From Planctomycetota bacterium (lineage in GTDB: Bacteria; Planctomycetota; Phycisphaerae; Phycisphaerales; SM1A02), in NCBI GenBank assembly GCA_009924765.1, contig RFQW01000040.1, positions 1 through 9,210 on the forward strand: a stretch of DNA of 9,210 bases, given 5' to 3'. Made by a program: the position numbers and the translations under genes. This document shows, piece after piece, positions 1 through 7,118 of this stretch (positions within the stretch are counted from its first letter, which is position 1; each line of letters opens with the position of its first letter). The notes beneath the pieces are model-generated. The model made no database searches. It was given only the letters and a program-made list of their open reading frames with translations, and was not told where the DNA came from.

Positions 1-7
1 ACTGACC

Positions 8-40
8 CGCAGGGCGCCGATCAGGCGCCCTGCGTTCGTT
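8..40 (+). terminator. Intrinsic terminator-like hairpin at the left edge
   Basis: A perfect 11-base inverted repeat, CGCAGGGCGCC (8-18) and GGCGCCCTGCG (24-34), encloses a 5-base loop (GATCA). On the plus strand it is followed by a short T-rich run (TTCGTT, 35-40). The opposite side has no T-run, so it should act on plus-strand transcription, presumably ending a gene that lies left of the window and converges on the efflux operon. The stem is seen directly. The weak point is the interrupted T-tract. Confidence 0.6.
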
Positions 41-57
41 TGGGTGATCGCGCAAGC

Positions 58-93
58 AAAAGCCCCCCGGCGCAACTGAGCTGCCGCAGGGGC
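58..93 (-). terminator. Probable terminator of the czcCBA-like operon
   Basis: Read on the minus strand, GCCCC (93-89) pairs with GGGGC (66-62), and CGGC (86-83) pairs with GCCG (71-68), with a small internal bulge (87-88 against 67). The stem is followed at once by TTTT (61-58). It begins 35 bases after the stop codon of the efflux pump gene on the same strand, which is the expected place for the operon terminator. The T-tract is only four bases long, so termination may be partial. Confidence 0.5.
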
Positions 94-128
94 ATCGAGG
101 CCCGCTCGAGCCGAGCGAGCGTCGGACA

Positions 129-3100
129 TCACGCGCGCGTTGATCGCGCCCTCGCCACACTGACGATTCGATACAGCGCTGGCAGCACCACCAGCGTGAG
201 CAGCGTGCTGGAGACCAGACCGCCGATCACCACGGTGGCCAGCGGCCGCTGCACCTCGGCACCCGTGCCATGGGCCAGCGCCATGGGCACGAAACCCAGC
301 GAGGCAACCAGCGCCGTCATCAGCACCGGACGCAGACGAACCATGCATCCACGCTGGATCGCGTCCTCCACGGACATGCCCTCGCGACGAAGCTGATTGA
401 TGAACGACACCATCACCAGGCCATTCAGCACCGCCACACCGGACAGGGCGATGAACCCCACCGCCGCCGAGATGGAGAACGGCATGTCGCGCAGCCAGAG
501 CGCGGCGATGCCACCCGTCAATCCAAGCGGCACGGCACTGAACACCAGCAGCGCATGCGTGACGCTGCGGAACGTGGAGTACAGCAGCACGAGAATCAGC
601 AGGAAGCAGAGCGGCACCACCAGCAGCAGGCGCTGCTTGGCGGCGACCAGATTCTCGTACTGACCGCCCCAGGCGATCCACTGCCCCGCCGGCAACTTCA
701 GCGCGGCCACCCTGGCCTGTGCCTCGTCGACGAAGGAACCCAGATCACGGCCTCGCACGTTGCACTGGATCACGATGCGCCGCTTGCCGTTCTCGCGACT
801 GATCTGGTTGGTGCCCTCGGCCACCACCAGGCGCGCCACGTTGCCCAGTGGCACGAAGTCGGCCTGGGTTGCGTTGGACTGCGTGCCGCGATCATGGCCG
901 TCACCACGGGCGTCAACCGCCGCACTCGCGGCCCCGGGCAGCGGAATGGGCAAGCGCTCGATGGCATCCGGGTGTGCACGCAGCGCTTCGGGCAGCCGAA
1001 CCACGATGTCGAAGCGCCGATCGCCCTCGAACACCTGCCCCGCCTCGCGGCCACCCATGGCCACCGCCACCACTTCCTGCACATCATGCACCGACAGGCC
1101 GTATCGAGCGATCGCGGCGCGATCGATCTCGACGGTCATCACGGGAAGTCCCTCGGTCTGCTCGGCCTTCGCATCGGCGGCACCCGGAATGGATTGCAGC
1201 ACCGCCAGCACCTGCTGCGCCGTGCGCTCCATGGAGGCGAAGTCATCGCCGTACACCTTCACCGCCACATCCCCGCGCACGCCCGAGATGAGCTCGTTGA
1301 AGCGCATCTGGATCGGCTGCGTGAACTCGTAGTTGTTGCCCGGCACCGACGCCACGGCGAGCTGGATCAGCTGGATCAACTTGCCCTTGTGGCCCTCGAT
1401 CCGCATCTCGGGCGCCTCGTCCTCGTGGGCATGCGCGGCATGCGAGTCGCCATGATTCCCCTTGGCCTGCAGTGCCTGGATGAGCGTGTCCATTTCGGCT
1501 TCGCTGCGCCACGACGACTGCGGCTTGAAGATGATGAAGGTGTCGGACACGTTCGGCGGCATCGGATCGGTGGCCATCTCGGCCGTGCCGGTCTTGGAGT
1601 ACACGAAGGCCACTTCCGGAATGCCGGACACCGCGCGCTCCACATCGAACTGCATGGCCTGCGACTGGGTGATGCCTGTGGAGGCCACCCGTATCGCGTT
1701 CATAGCCAGATCCTTCTCGTCGAGCGTTGGCACGAACTCCTGCCCGAGGCGCGTGAACAGGGCCAGCGAACCGAGGAACGCGACCACCGCGGCGACCACG
1801 ACGGCGTAGCGGCGCCTGACCGCCCAGCGGACCACTGGCTCGTAGACCCGCTTGGCCCAGCGGATCAGGAACATGTCCTTCTCCGTGACTTTGCCGGTGA
1901 TGCACAGGGCGACCATCGCGGGAATGAAGGTCAGCGAAAGAATGAACGCCGCGATGAGCGCGAGGATGACCGTGATGGCCATCGGGTGGAACATCTTGCC
2001 CTCGACGCCCGAGAGGGCGAGGATGGGGAAGTAGACCGTGATGATGATCGCCTCGCCGAAGGCCGTGGCCTTGCGGACTTCCTTGCTTGCGTCAAGGACG
2101 ACGTGCAGACGTTCCTGCAAGGTGAGCAACCTGCCCTTGTGATGCTGCTCCTCAGCCAAGCGCCGCAGACAGTTCTCGACGATGATGACCGCGCCGTCCA
2201 CGATCAGGCCGAAGTCGATCGCGCCGAGCGACATCAGGTTGCCGCTCACGCGCGCCTGAACCATGCCCGTGGCGGTCATGAGCATCGACAAGGGAATCGC
2301 CAACCCGCAGATGATCGCTGCCCGCCAGTTCCCCAGCAGCAGCAGCAGCACCACGATCACCAGGATCGCGCCCTCGAGCAGATTGCGCTGCACCGTGGCG
2401 ATGGTCGCGTCGACCAGCTTGGTGCGATTGAGCACCGTCTTCGCGCGCACATCGGGCGGCAGCGATCGCTGCACCTGCGCCATCTTGGCGTCCACATCGG
2501 CTGCCACCGTTCGGCTGTTGGCCCCCAGCAGCATGATGGCCGTCGACACCACCACCTCCTCGCCGTTCTCGCTGGCCGAGCCCGTGCGCAGCTCGCGACC
2601 GATGCCCACGCGCGTGCCATCCGCCAGCACATCGGCCACCCGGATGGGCACGCCGCCGCGGGTGACGATGGCGATCTCCTCCACCTGTTCGGGTCGCTCG
2701 ATCCGTCCCGCCGCACGCACCAGGTAGCTCTCACCCTTGTGCTCCACGTATCCGGCACCGGTGGAGATGTTGTTGCGCTCGATGGCGTCGATGACGTCGG
2801 TGAATGTCAGGCCGAATGCCACCAGCTTCATGGGATCCGGCTGCACGTGGTACTGCTTCACGTAGCCACCGATCGCCTCCACGCCGGCGACATTGCGCAC
2901 GCCCTTCAGCTGCGGACGGATGATCCAGTCCTGCACTTCGCGAAGGAACGACGCGCGCTCGAGGTCGGTGGACAGCGTGCGGCCTTCGGGCGTTCGATAC
3001 GAGCCATCCGCCTGCCAACCAGGCATGCCGGGCGTGATCGCGGCGCCTTCGCCACGCGGATGCTCGAACTCCACCGTGTACATGTAGATCTCGCCCAGAC

Positions 3101-3503
3101 CGGTGGCGATCGGTCCCATGACCGGCTCCACGCCGGGCGGCAGCGCGTCCTTCGCCTCGCCCAGCCGCTCGTTCACCTGCTGGCGCGCGAAGTAGATGTT
3201 CACGTCGTCGTCGAACACCGCGGTCACCTGCGCGAATCCGTTGCGCGACATCGATCGCGTGGACTGCAATCCGGGAATGCCCGCGAGGGCGTTCTCGATG
3301 GTGTAGGTCACCTGCTTCTCCACCTCGATGGGCGACAGGCTGGGGGCGACCGCGTTGATCTGCACCTGGTTGTTGGTGATGTCCGGCACCGCGTCGATGG
3401 GCAGCCGACTGAGCGACCACATGCCGACAACGGCCACCAGCATGGTGACCAGCACCACGAGCCAGCGCTGCTTCACGGAGAAACGGAGAATGGATTCGAG
3501 CAT
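129..3503 (-). CDS. czcA: Heavy-metal efflux RND pump, CzcA/CusA family
   Basis: Inner-membrane pump (1124 residues) of a tripartite heavy-metal efflux system (HME-RND family). It uses proton import to push metal ions out through the adaptor and channel encoded upstream. Seen: a first membrane helix at about 14-32; the family sequence DITNNQVQINAVAPSLSP from 41; membrane helices at about 376-415 and 425-444 with the proton-relay signature DFGLIVDGAVIIVEN (D430, D436, E443); further helices at about 485-535, 566-584, 958-976, 983-1003, 1012-1035, 1056-1075 and 1088-1110; and the CzcA-like stretch PIQMRFNELISGV (730-742). The protein is longer than the usual roughly 1030-1060 residues because of extra segments at about 149-186, a His-rich insertion at 680-708 and a Gly/Ala/Asp linker at 855-880. 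E737 lies where CusA has a copper-binding Met, favouring divalent Zn/Co/Cd/Ni over Cu/Ag (inference). The ATG is preceded by AGAGGA at good spacing, 21 bases after the adaptor gene. Confidence 0.95.
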   Translation of the reverse strand: MLESILRFSVKQRWLVVLVTMLVAVVGMWSLSRLPIDAVPDITNNQVQINAVAPSLSPIEVEKQVTYTIENALAGIPGLQSTRSMSRNGFAQVTAVFDDDVNIYFARQQVNERLGEAKDALPPGVEPVMGPIATGLGEIYMYTVEFEHPRGEGAAITPGMPGWQADGSYRTPEGRTLSTDLERASFLREVQDWIIRPQLKGVRNVAGVEAIGGYVKQYHVQPDPMKLVAFGLTFTDVIDAIERNNISTGAGYVEHKGESYLVRAAGRIERPEQVEEIAIVTRGGVPIRVADVLADGTRVGIGRELRTGSASENGEEVVVSTAIMLLGANSRTVAADVDAKMAQVQRSLPPDVRAKTVLNRTKLVDATIATVQRNLLEGAILVIVVLLLLLGNWRAAIICGLAIPLSMLMTATGMVQARVSGNLMSLGAIDFGLIVDGAVIIVENCLRRLAEEQHHKGRLLTLQERLHVVLDASKEVRKATAFGEAIIITVYFPILALSGVEGKMFHPMAITVILALIAAFILSLTFIPAMVALCITGKVTEKDMFLIRWAKRVYEPVVRWAVRRRYAVVVAAVVAFLGSLALFTRLGQEFVPTLDEKDLAMNAIRVASTGITQSQAMQFDVERAVSGIPEVAFVYSKTGTAEMATDPMPPNVSDTFIIFKPQSSWRSEAEMDTLIQALQAKGNHGDSHAAHAHEDEAPEMRIEGHKGKLIQLIQLAVASVPGNNYEFTQPIQMRFNELISGVRGDVAVKVYGDDFASMERTAQQVLAVLQSIPGAADAKAEQTEGLPVMTVEIDRAAIARYGLSVHDVQEVVAVAMGGREAGQVFEGDRRFDIVVRLPEALRAHPDAIERLPIPLPGAASAAVDARGDGHDRGTQSNATQADFVPLGNVARLVVAEGTNQISRENGKRRIVIQCNVRGRDLGSFVDEAQARVAALKLPAGQWIAWGGQYENLVAAKQRLLLVVPLCFLLILVLLYSTFRSVTHALLVFSAVPLGLTGGIAALWLRDMPFSISAAVGFIALSGVAVLNGLVMVSFINQLRREGMSVEDAIQRGCMVRLRPVLMTALVASLGFVPMALAHGTGAEVQRPLATVVIGGLVSSTLLTLVVLPALYRIVSVARARSTRA

Positions 3504-3509
3504 CGGGGT

Positions 3510-3515
3510 TCCTCT
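3510..3515 (-). promoter_or_regulatory. Ribosome binding site of the RND pump gene
   Basis: AGAGGA on the minus strand, six bases before the ATG at 3503-3501. It supports the chosen start and lies inside the 21-base gap after the adaptor gene, so the pump is probably translated independently from the shared operon mRNA. Confidence 0.7.
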
Positions 3516-3524
3516 GGTGTGGGA

Positions 3525-4865
3525 TCAGTGCTCGTGCGCGGCGCCGGCCTTGCCAAGCTCCGCCTTCAGGATGAAGCTGCCGGCCACCACCACTTCCTCA
3601 TCGGGCGCAAGACCCTCGAGAATGGGCACCACGCCACCAATGGTCTTGCCAACCCGCACCGGTCGCGCGGCGAAGGTGTTCGGCTCGTCCTTCACGGGAA
3701 CGAACACCGCCGGGCCGCCCTCCACGGTCTGCACCGCCTCGTCGGGCACGGCAACGACCTGCGCACCTCCGTTGACCGGCACCAGCATCTCGGCCTGCAC
3801 GAACATGCCGGGCTTGAGTGCCGACCCGCCCTTGGGAATCTCGATGCGCACCGAGGCCGTGCGCGTGGATGGATCGATGGACGAGGCCACCAGCACAACG
3901 GTGCCTTCCATTCGATCGGCACCCGCTGTGCCGAGCGTGATCCATGCCCTGGTGCCCGGCACCACGCGCGGCAGGCTGGCTTCGCTCACATCGGCCAGCA
4001 CCCACGGCGATCGCGTGTCCGCAAGCACCAGCAGCGATTCGCGATCGGGCCCCACCAGTTCACCAAGCGTGATCTCTCGCTGCACCACCGTGGCGTCGAT
4101 GGGTGCCTTGATGGCGAACCTGCCGGAAATCTCGCCGGACGTGAGCAACGCATCCACCTGCTCCTTCGACATGCCCATCAGTTGCAGGCGATTCTGTGCC
4201 GCCGTCGCCGCCGCCTCGGCCGCGCGCTGGGCCGCCATCGCACCGCGATACTCCGCCTCGCGACGCTGCACTTCGCCAAGCGCGATGCCCTGCGAGCGCT
4301 CGTGCAGTCCCTTGGCGCGTTCCCACGCCGCCTTGGCCAGCTCGGCTGCAGGTGCTGCCGCCAGCACCGCCGCGCGTCGCTGCAACAGATCGGCCTGCGC
4401 CTCGCCCAGTTCCGGACTCTCGATGACGAGCAGCTCCTGACCGGCGGTCACGCCGTCACCCAGGCGAACCTTCATCTGCACCACGCGACCACGCAGCGGG
4501 GAACCGACATGCGCCATGGTCTCGGCGTTGTAGGCCACGCGCGCCGGCGCGAGCACCGAATCCTGCAGCGCGGTCTGGGCCGCGCGCCCCGTGCGCACGC
4601 CGTATCGCGCCACCGCTTCCGGCGTCAGGTGCACCTCGTCCACATGGGCGTGTTCGCCTTCGGCCGCCGGGGCATGATCGTGCTCGGGGGATGGCGCGTG
4701 ATCGTGGGCATGCGCGCCTTCGGCGGCATGATCGTGCCCGTGCGGTTCATCCTGCGCGGGACCGCCGCAGCCGGACAGGGCCAACGCGATGGATGCGATG
4801 CACGCCGCGAACGGTATGTGGCGCGCGGACAGCGAGAACGGCTTCTTGCGTGGTGACATGTTCAT
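3525..4865 (-). CDS. czcB: Periplasmic adaptor (membrane fusion) lipoprotein of the metal efflux system, CzcB family
   Basis: Adaptor of 446 residues that links the RND pump to the outer-membrane channel. Seen: a basic N-terminus and hydrophobic stretch (17-30) ending in a lipobox LSGC (C33), so it is probably lipid-anchored; a His/Asp/Glu-rich segment at 41-75 with ten histidines in HxH and HDH patterns; lipoyl/barrel-sandwich halves near 107-150 (LAPARVAYNAETMAHVGSPL, VRLGDGVTAGQELLVIESPE) and 249-282 (IKAPIDATVVQREITLGELV); an Ala/Gln/Arg-rich alpha-hairpin between them (150-230); beta-barrel and membrane-proximal parts at 285-430; and a C-terminal HEH. The start at 4865 is chosen because its ATG overlaps the channel gene's TGA (ATGA) and has GAGAAGG seven bases upstream. 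The second ATG at 4859 (residue 3) is a less likely alternative. The open frame runs further upstream inside the channel gene, but that part has no adaptor-like sequence. Confidence 0.93.
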   Translation of the reverse strand: MNMSPRKKPFSLSARHIPFAACIASIALALSGCGGPAQDEPHGHDHAAEGAHAHDHAPSPEHDHAPAAEGEHAHVDEVHLTPEAVARYGVRTGRAAQTALQDSVLAPARVAYNAETMAHVGSPLRGRVVQMKVRLGDGVTAGQELLVIESPELGEAQADLLQRRAAVLAAAPAAELAKAAWERAKGLHERSQGIALGEVQRREAEYRGAMAAQRAAEAAATAAQNRLQLMGMSKEQVDALLTSGEISGRFAIKAPIDATVVQREITLGELVGPDRESLLVLADTRSPWVLADVSEASLPRVVPGTRAWITLGTAGADRMEGTVVLVASSIDPSTRTASVRIEIPKGGSALKPGMFVQAEMLVPVNGGAQVVAVPDEAVQTVEGGPAVFVPVKDEPNTFAARPVRVGKTIGGVVPILEGLAPDEEVVVAGSFILKAELGKAGAAHEH

Positions 4866-6370
4866 GGCTGGACCTTCTCGAGCGTGGAGAGCTGGGCGTT
4901 GTCTGAGGGCATGCCTGGCGCCGCGGTGACCGCGCCTGCGAGCGAGCGTTCGGCCGCGGCGCCGCCCACGGCCCGCTGCAGTCGCACGCGCGCGTTGCTG
5001 GCCTGCAGCTCCACCGCGATCACCTGCGCCTGCGCAAGCTGCAGGTCGTGCTCGGCGAGGAACAGCGTGGTGACATCCGACTCGCCCACGCGGTATGCGG
5101 CATCGGCGATCGAACGGCGGCGCTCCTGCAGTGGAAGCAACTGCTCGCGGATGCGGCGCTGGTTGGCGGCGCTCGCAAGCAGCGTCTGATACGCCGTTCG
5201 CACCTCCTCGATCACCTGACGCCTGGTGTTCAACAGATCGTGACGCGCTTCCTGCACCTCGGCCGTCACGCGCGCGCGACGGGCCTGGCCCATGTCGAAG
5301 ATGGGCACGGGCGTGGCGATGGATGGTCCAATGGCGGATCCATCCTGCTTCTGGAAATCCACGCCTGCACTCGCCGGCTCCCACGGATTTGGAAGCGGTA
5401 GCAGCGCGTCATCCTCATCCCAAGGCAGCAGATGGGCCAGCGCCTTGTCATCACCCAGCGCCGCCAGTTTCCATGCGATCGCCTGGATCTCGGGTCGCCT
5501 GGCCAACGCCACATTCACCCAGGCGCTTTCGGGCTGCGGATCGGCGGCAGGCGGCGTCCAGGGATCCAGTCGCCAGTCGGCGGCGGACGAGGGTTCACCG
5601 ATCGCACGCGCAAGCCGAATGCGTGCCTCGCGCTCGGCCAGCACGGCGGTGTCGATGTCCACCTGCAGGCTGACGCGTTGCGCACCAAGCGTTGCCACAT
5701 CGCCCGCGCCGGCTTCGCCGACGGACAGCCGATCATCGGCGATGGCCGCCATGCGTTCCACCACCTGCATGCGCGCGCGCAGGGCGGGCACCAGCGCGGA
5801 TGCCGACTGCGCCGCGGCGTATCGCTGCTGCACCTCGGCCGCGACATCCAGCGCCACCGTGACGGCGTCGGCGGCCGCGGCTCGCAGACGGTTGTCCGCG
5901 GCGCTGGCGCGGCGCGGGATCTGCAGGGCCTGCATGAAGTCCTGCACAAACGACGCCTCCACCTGCGGTGACCCCGCACCCCATCGCACCACCACGAACA
6001 TCACCGGGTTGGGCAGCAGGCGTGCCTGATCGGCATCGGCAACCGCGATGCGAACACGGGCCAATGCCGCCTGAAGCGTTGGATCGGTCAGCACGGAGCG
6101 CTGCATGGCCGTGGCAAGCGTGAGTTGCCCAGCCTCCGCAGGCTCATCCAGCGGTGCGCCATCGGCGCCCAGCTTGCGGAACTGCACGGCATCGGGAAGG
6201 CCGATGGCGTCGCCCATCGCTGCGGCGGCCTCGGTGTCGACGCGTGGGGCGGGTTGGCAACCGATCGGCGCAGCCAGCAGCACAAGCGCCGCCGCGAACG
6301 GCAGGCCTGCGTCAAGGAAGTGCGCTGCGCGGCATTCGCCGGGCGCAGCGTGCAATCGCGATGTGTTCAT
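4862..6370 (-). CDS. czcC: Outer-membrane efflux channel of the metal efflux system, TolC/CzcC family
   Basis: Outer-membrane factor of 502 residues that completes the tripartite pump. Seen: an N-terminal export signal with hydrophobic core (about 22-36) and a Cys at 38 in PIGC, a weak lipobox that may mean lipid anchoring; then two homologous OEP halves (about 82-260 and 283-470) rich in Ala/Gln/Arg/Glu heptads typical of the periplasmic alpha-barrel. Family landmarks are ARLLPNPVMFVVVRWG (117-132), IATPVPIFDMGQARRARVTA (351-370, where the second half re-enters the membrane) and YRVGESDVTTLFLAEHDLQL (426-445). I place the start at the ATG at 6370, with GAGG nine bases upstream. A GTG at 6409 would add 13 residues (His/Pro-rich, not signal-like) and is less likely. 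It is the first gene of the C-B-A order, and its TGA overlaps the adaptor ATG by four bases. A Trp/Asp/Pro-rich segment at 316-333 just before the second barrel hairpin is probably extracellular or barrel sequence. Confidence 0.9.
   Translation of the reverse strand: MNTSRLHAAPGECRAAHFLDAGLPFAAALVLLAAPIGCQPAPRVDTEAAAAMGDAIGLPDAVQFRKLGADGAPLDEPAEAGQLTLATAMQRSVLTDPTLQAALARVRIAVADADQARLLPNPVMFVVVRWGAGSPQVEASFVQDFMQALQIPRRASAADNRLRAAAADAVTVALDVAAEVQQRYAAAQSASALVPALRARMQVVERMAAIADDRLSVGEAGAGDVATLGAQRVSLQVDIDTAVLAEREARIRLARAIGEPSSAADWRLDPWTPPAADPQPESAWVNVALARRPEIQAIAWKLAALGDDKALAHLLPWDEDDALLPLPNPWEPASAGVDFQKQDGSAIGPSIATPVPIFDMGQARRARVTAEVQEARHDLLNTRRQVIEEVRTAYQTLLASAANQRRIREQLLPLQERRRSIADAAYRVGESDVTTLFLAEHDLQLAQAQVIAVELQASNARVRLQRAVGGAAAERSLAGAVTAAPGMPSDNAQLSTLEKVQP
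4873..4879 (-). promoter_or_regulatory. Ribosome binding site of the adaptor gene, within the channel gene
   Basis: GAGAAGG on the minus strand, seven bases before the ATG at 4865. It sits within the last codons of the upstream channel gene, whose stop overlaps that start, a classic translational-coupling arrangement. It decides the adaptor start at 4865 over the long in-frame upstream extension. Confidence 0.6.
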
Positions 6371-6436
6371 GGAGTGATGCCTCGTTGTAGGCGGATGTGG
6401 CACAAGCACCGTGTCAAGCGGACACGACGATCAATG

Positions 6437-6471
6437 GCCGGGTGCGCGCGGTGCAACACCACACGCCCGGC
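6437..6471 (-). other. Compound stem-loop in the gap before the channel gene
   Basis: Outer arms GCCGGG (6437-6442) and CCCGGC (6466-6471) pair, and inside them GGTG (6450-6453) pairs with CACC (6457-6460) around a 3-base loop. A second small hairpin, CGTGTC (6410-6415) with GACACG (6421-6426), lies next to it. Both sit in the 111-base gap between the small exported-protein gene and czcC. Neither is followed by a T-run on the minus strand, so they are not classic terminators. They could limit read-through or protect mRNA ends, or be chance in GC-rich DNA. Confidence 0.3.
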
Positions 6472-6481
6472 GCCACGCGCG

Positions 6482-6928
6482 TCACACCACGAGAATCACG
6501 TACTGGATCAGGCCCAGAGGATCCGGTGGGCGCTGCACCTCGGATCGCCGCCACGCATGCACCGGGCGATCACTGGCAGTCGTGCATGGCACGCAAGCCT
6601 GTTCAGGCTGCTGCACGAACTGCGTCAGCGCAGCGACATCGAAGGCGGCCCCGCGGTCCGCACGGATGGCCATCTGCACCACCGCGACATCGATGCACGC
6701 GTCGCCTTCATGCTCGCTGACACTCGCACCGCCGTCATGGGCGTCACCAGTGGCCGGCATGGCGGCATGACATCCATCCACGCCGATGCAGGCAACCTCC
6801 AGATGCACGCGGCCCGTTCCCGAGTCGCGGCACCAGACCGCCGACGGGCCCAGCAACGCCTGACCCACGGTGAATGCCCACAGGCAGATCAGGGAGAGCA
6901 GTCGCTGGATGGATCGGCGGTCCGTCAC
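6482..6928 (-). CDS. Small exported Cys/His-containing protein heading the metal efflux operon
   Basis: I do not recognise a named family. The protein has 148 residues. Its N-terminus looks like a cleavable export signal: RR at 4-5, a hydrophobic core at about 10-26 (LLSLICLWAFTVGQALLG ending at 27), and a possible cut after PSA (28-30). The mature part has six cysteines (33, 47, 53, 78, 112, 115), including a CVPC pair at 112-115, and scattered histidines (42, 54, 64, 73, 124) around an acidic/His stretch (about 61-76). It ends in a hydrophobic PLGLIQYVILVV tail (137-148). GTG is the only usable start: an in-frame TAG lies four codons upstream and there is no Shine-Dalgarno. It is codirectional with czcC, 111 bases ahead of it, so a periplasmic metal-binding or metal-sensing role linked to the pump is a reasonable inference. 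From memory, similar short Cys/His proteins are seen ahead of RND metal pumps in other bacteria (unverified). The Cys residues could instead form disulfides. Confidence 0.7.
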   Translation of the reverse strand: MTDRRSIQRLLSLICLWAFTVGQALLGPSAVWCRDSGTGRVHLEVACIGVDGCHAAMPATGDAHDGGASVSEHEGDACIDVAVVQMAIRADRGAAFDVAALTQFVQQPEQACVPCTTASDRPVHAWRRSEVQRPPDPLGLIQYVILVV

Positions 6929-6936
6929 GGCATCAG

Positions 6937-6952
6937 ACTATAGCGGTACCGC
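6937..6952 (-). promoter_or_regulatory. Putative -10 box with abutting palindromic operator for the efflux operon
   Basis: On the minus strand the perfect 10-base palindrome GCGGTACCGC (6952-6943) is followed directly by TATAGT (6942-6937), a close match to a -10 box. Eight bases later comes the GTG start of the small exported-protein gene. This spacing would put the transcription start at or near the first codon, which agrees with the lack of a Shine-Dalgarno. No convincing -35 TTGACA is seen. The palindrome touching the -10 box is a plausible site for a metal-responsive regulator. The sequence is direct observation; the function is inference. Confidence 0.35.
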
Positions 6953-7081
6953 CCCCGTGCGTTCCCCCGTCGCGGCGGATGGGCGTGCATGATCTTGGCA
7001 GCGCCATGCGTCCGCGCCATTCCGCGTGAAGCCTGACTTGAAGAAAGTGTGCAGGACATCGCCTTCAACGCAATGTGGCAG

Positions 7082-7110
7082 GTGACAAGCGGTCGAACAA
7101 CGCCTATGAA
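7082..7110 (+). promoter_or_regulatory. Putative promoter of the SDR gene unit
   Basis: GTGACA (7082-7087) is one base from the TTGACA consensus and is followed after exactly 17 bases by TATGAA (7105-7110), a fair -10 box. The transcript would begin around 7116-7119, that is at the ATG at 7119, giving a leaderless or nearly leaderless mRNA. This agrees with the absence of a Shine-Dalgarno upstream. Promoter calls by eye are weak evidence. Confidence 0.3.
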
Positions 7111-7118
7111 TGCTTCCC

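Noticed and set aside
103..117. Short inverted repeat CGCTCG / CGAGCG with a 3-base loop just after the pump stop codon
   Set aside because: Only 6 bp and no T-run on either strand. Such stems are frequent by chance at this GC content; the better terminator candidate is at 58-93.
270..4856. A 1528-codon open frame on the plus strand, antisense to the pump and adaptor genes
   Set aside because: Its product is dominated by His, Arg, Gly and Asp with no domain or signal. It crosses the boundary between two well-supported minus-strand genes, and long antisense frames are common in GC-rich DNA with strong third-position bias.
4866..5384. N-terminal extension of the adaptor gene to an upstream start at 5384
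   Set aside because: This stretch is the out-of-frame reading of the channel gene. The lipoprotein signal, ribosome binding site and ATGA overlap all place the start at 4865.
6125..6943. A 272-codon plus-strand frame opposite the channel start and small exported-protein gene
   Set aside because: Arg/His-rich composition with no domain. The minus-strand frames here have clear signal peptides and operon placement.
6954..6976. Possible ECF-type promoter (GGGAAC on the minus strand at about 6968-6963) for the efflux operon
   Set aside because: The distance to the GTC in the -10 area is about 22 bases rather than the usual 16-17, so the match is not convincing.
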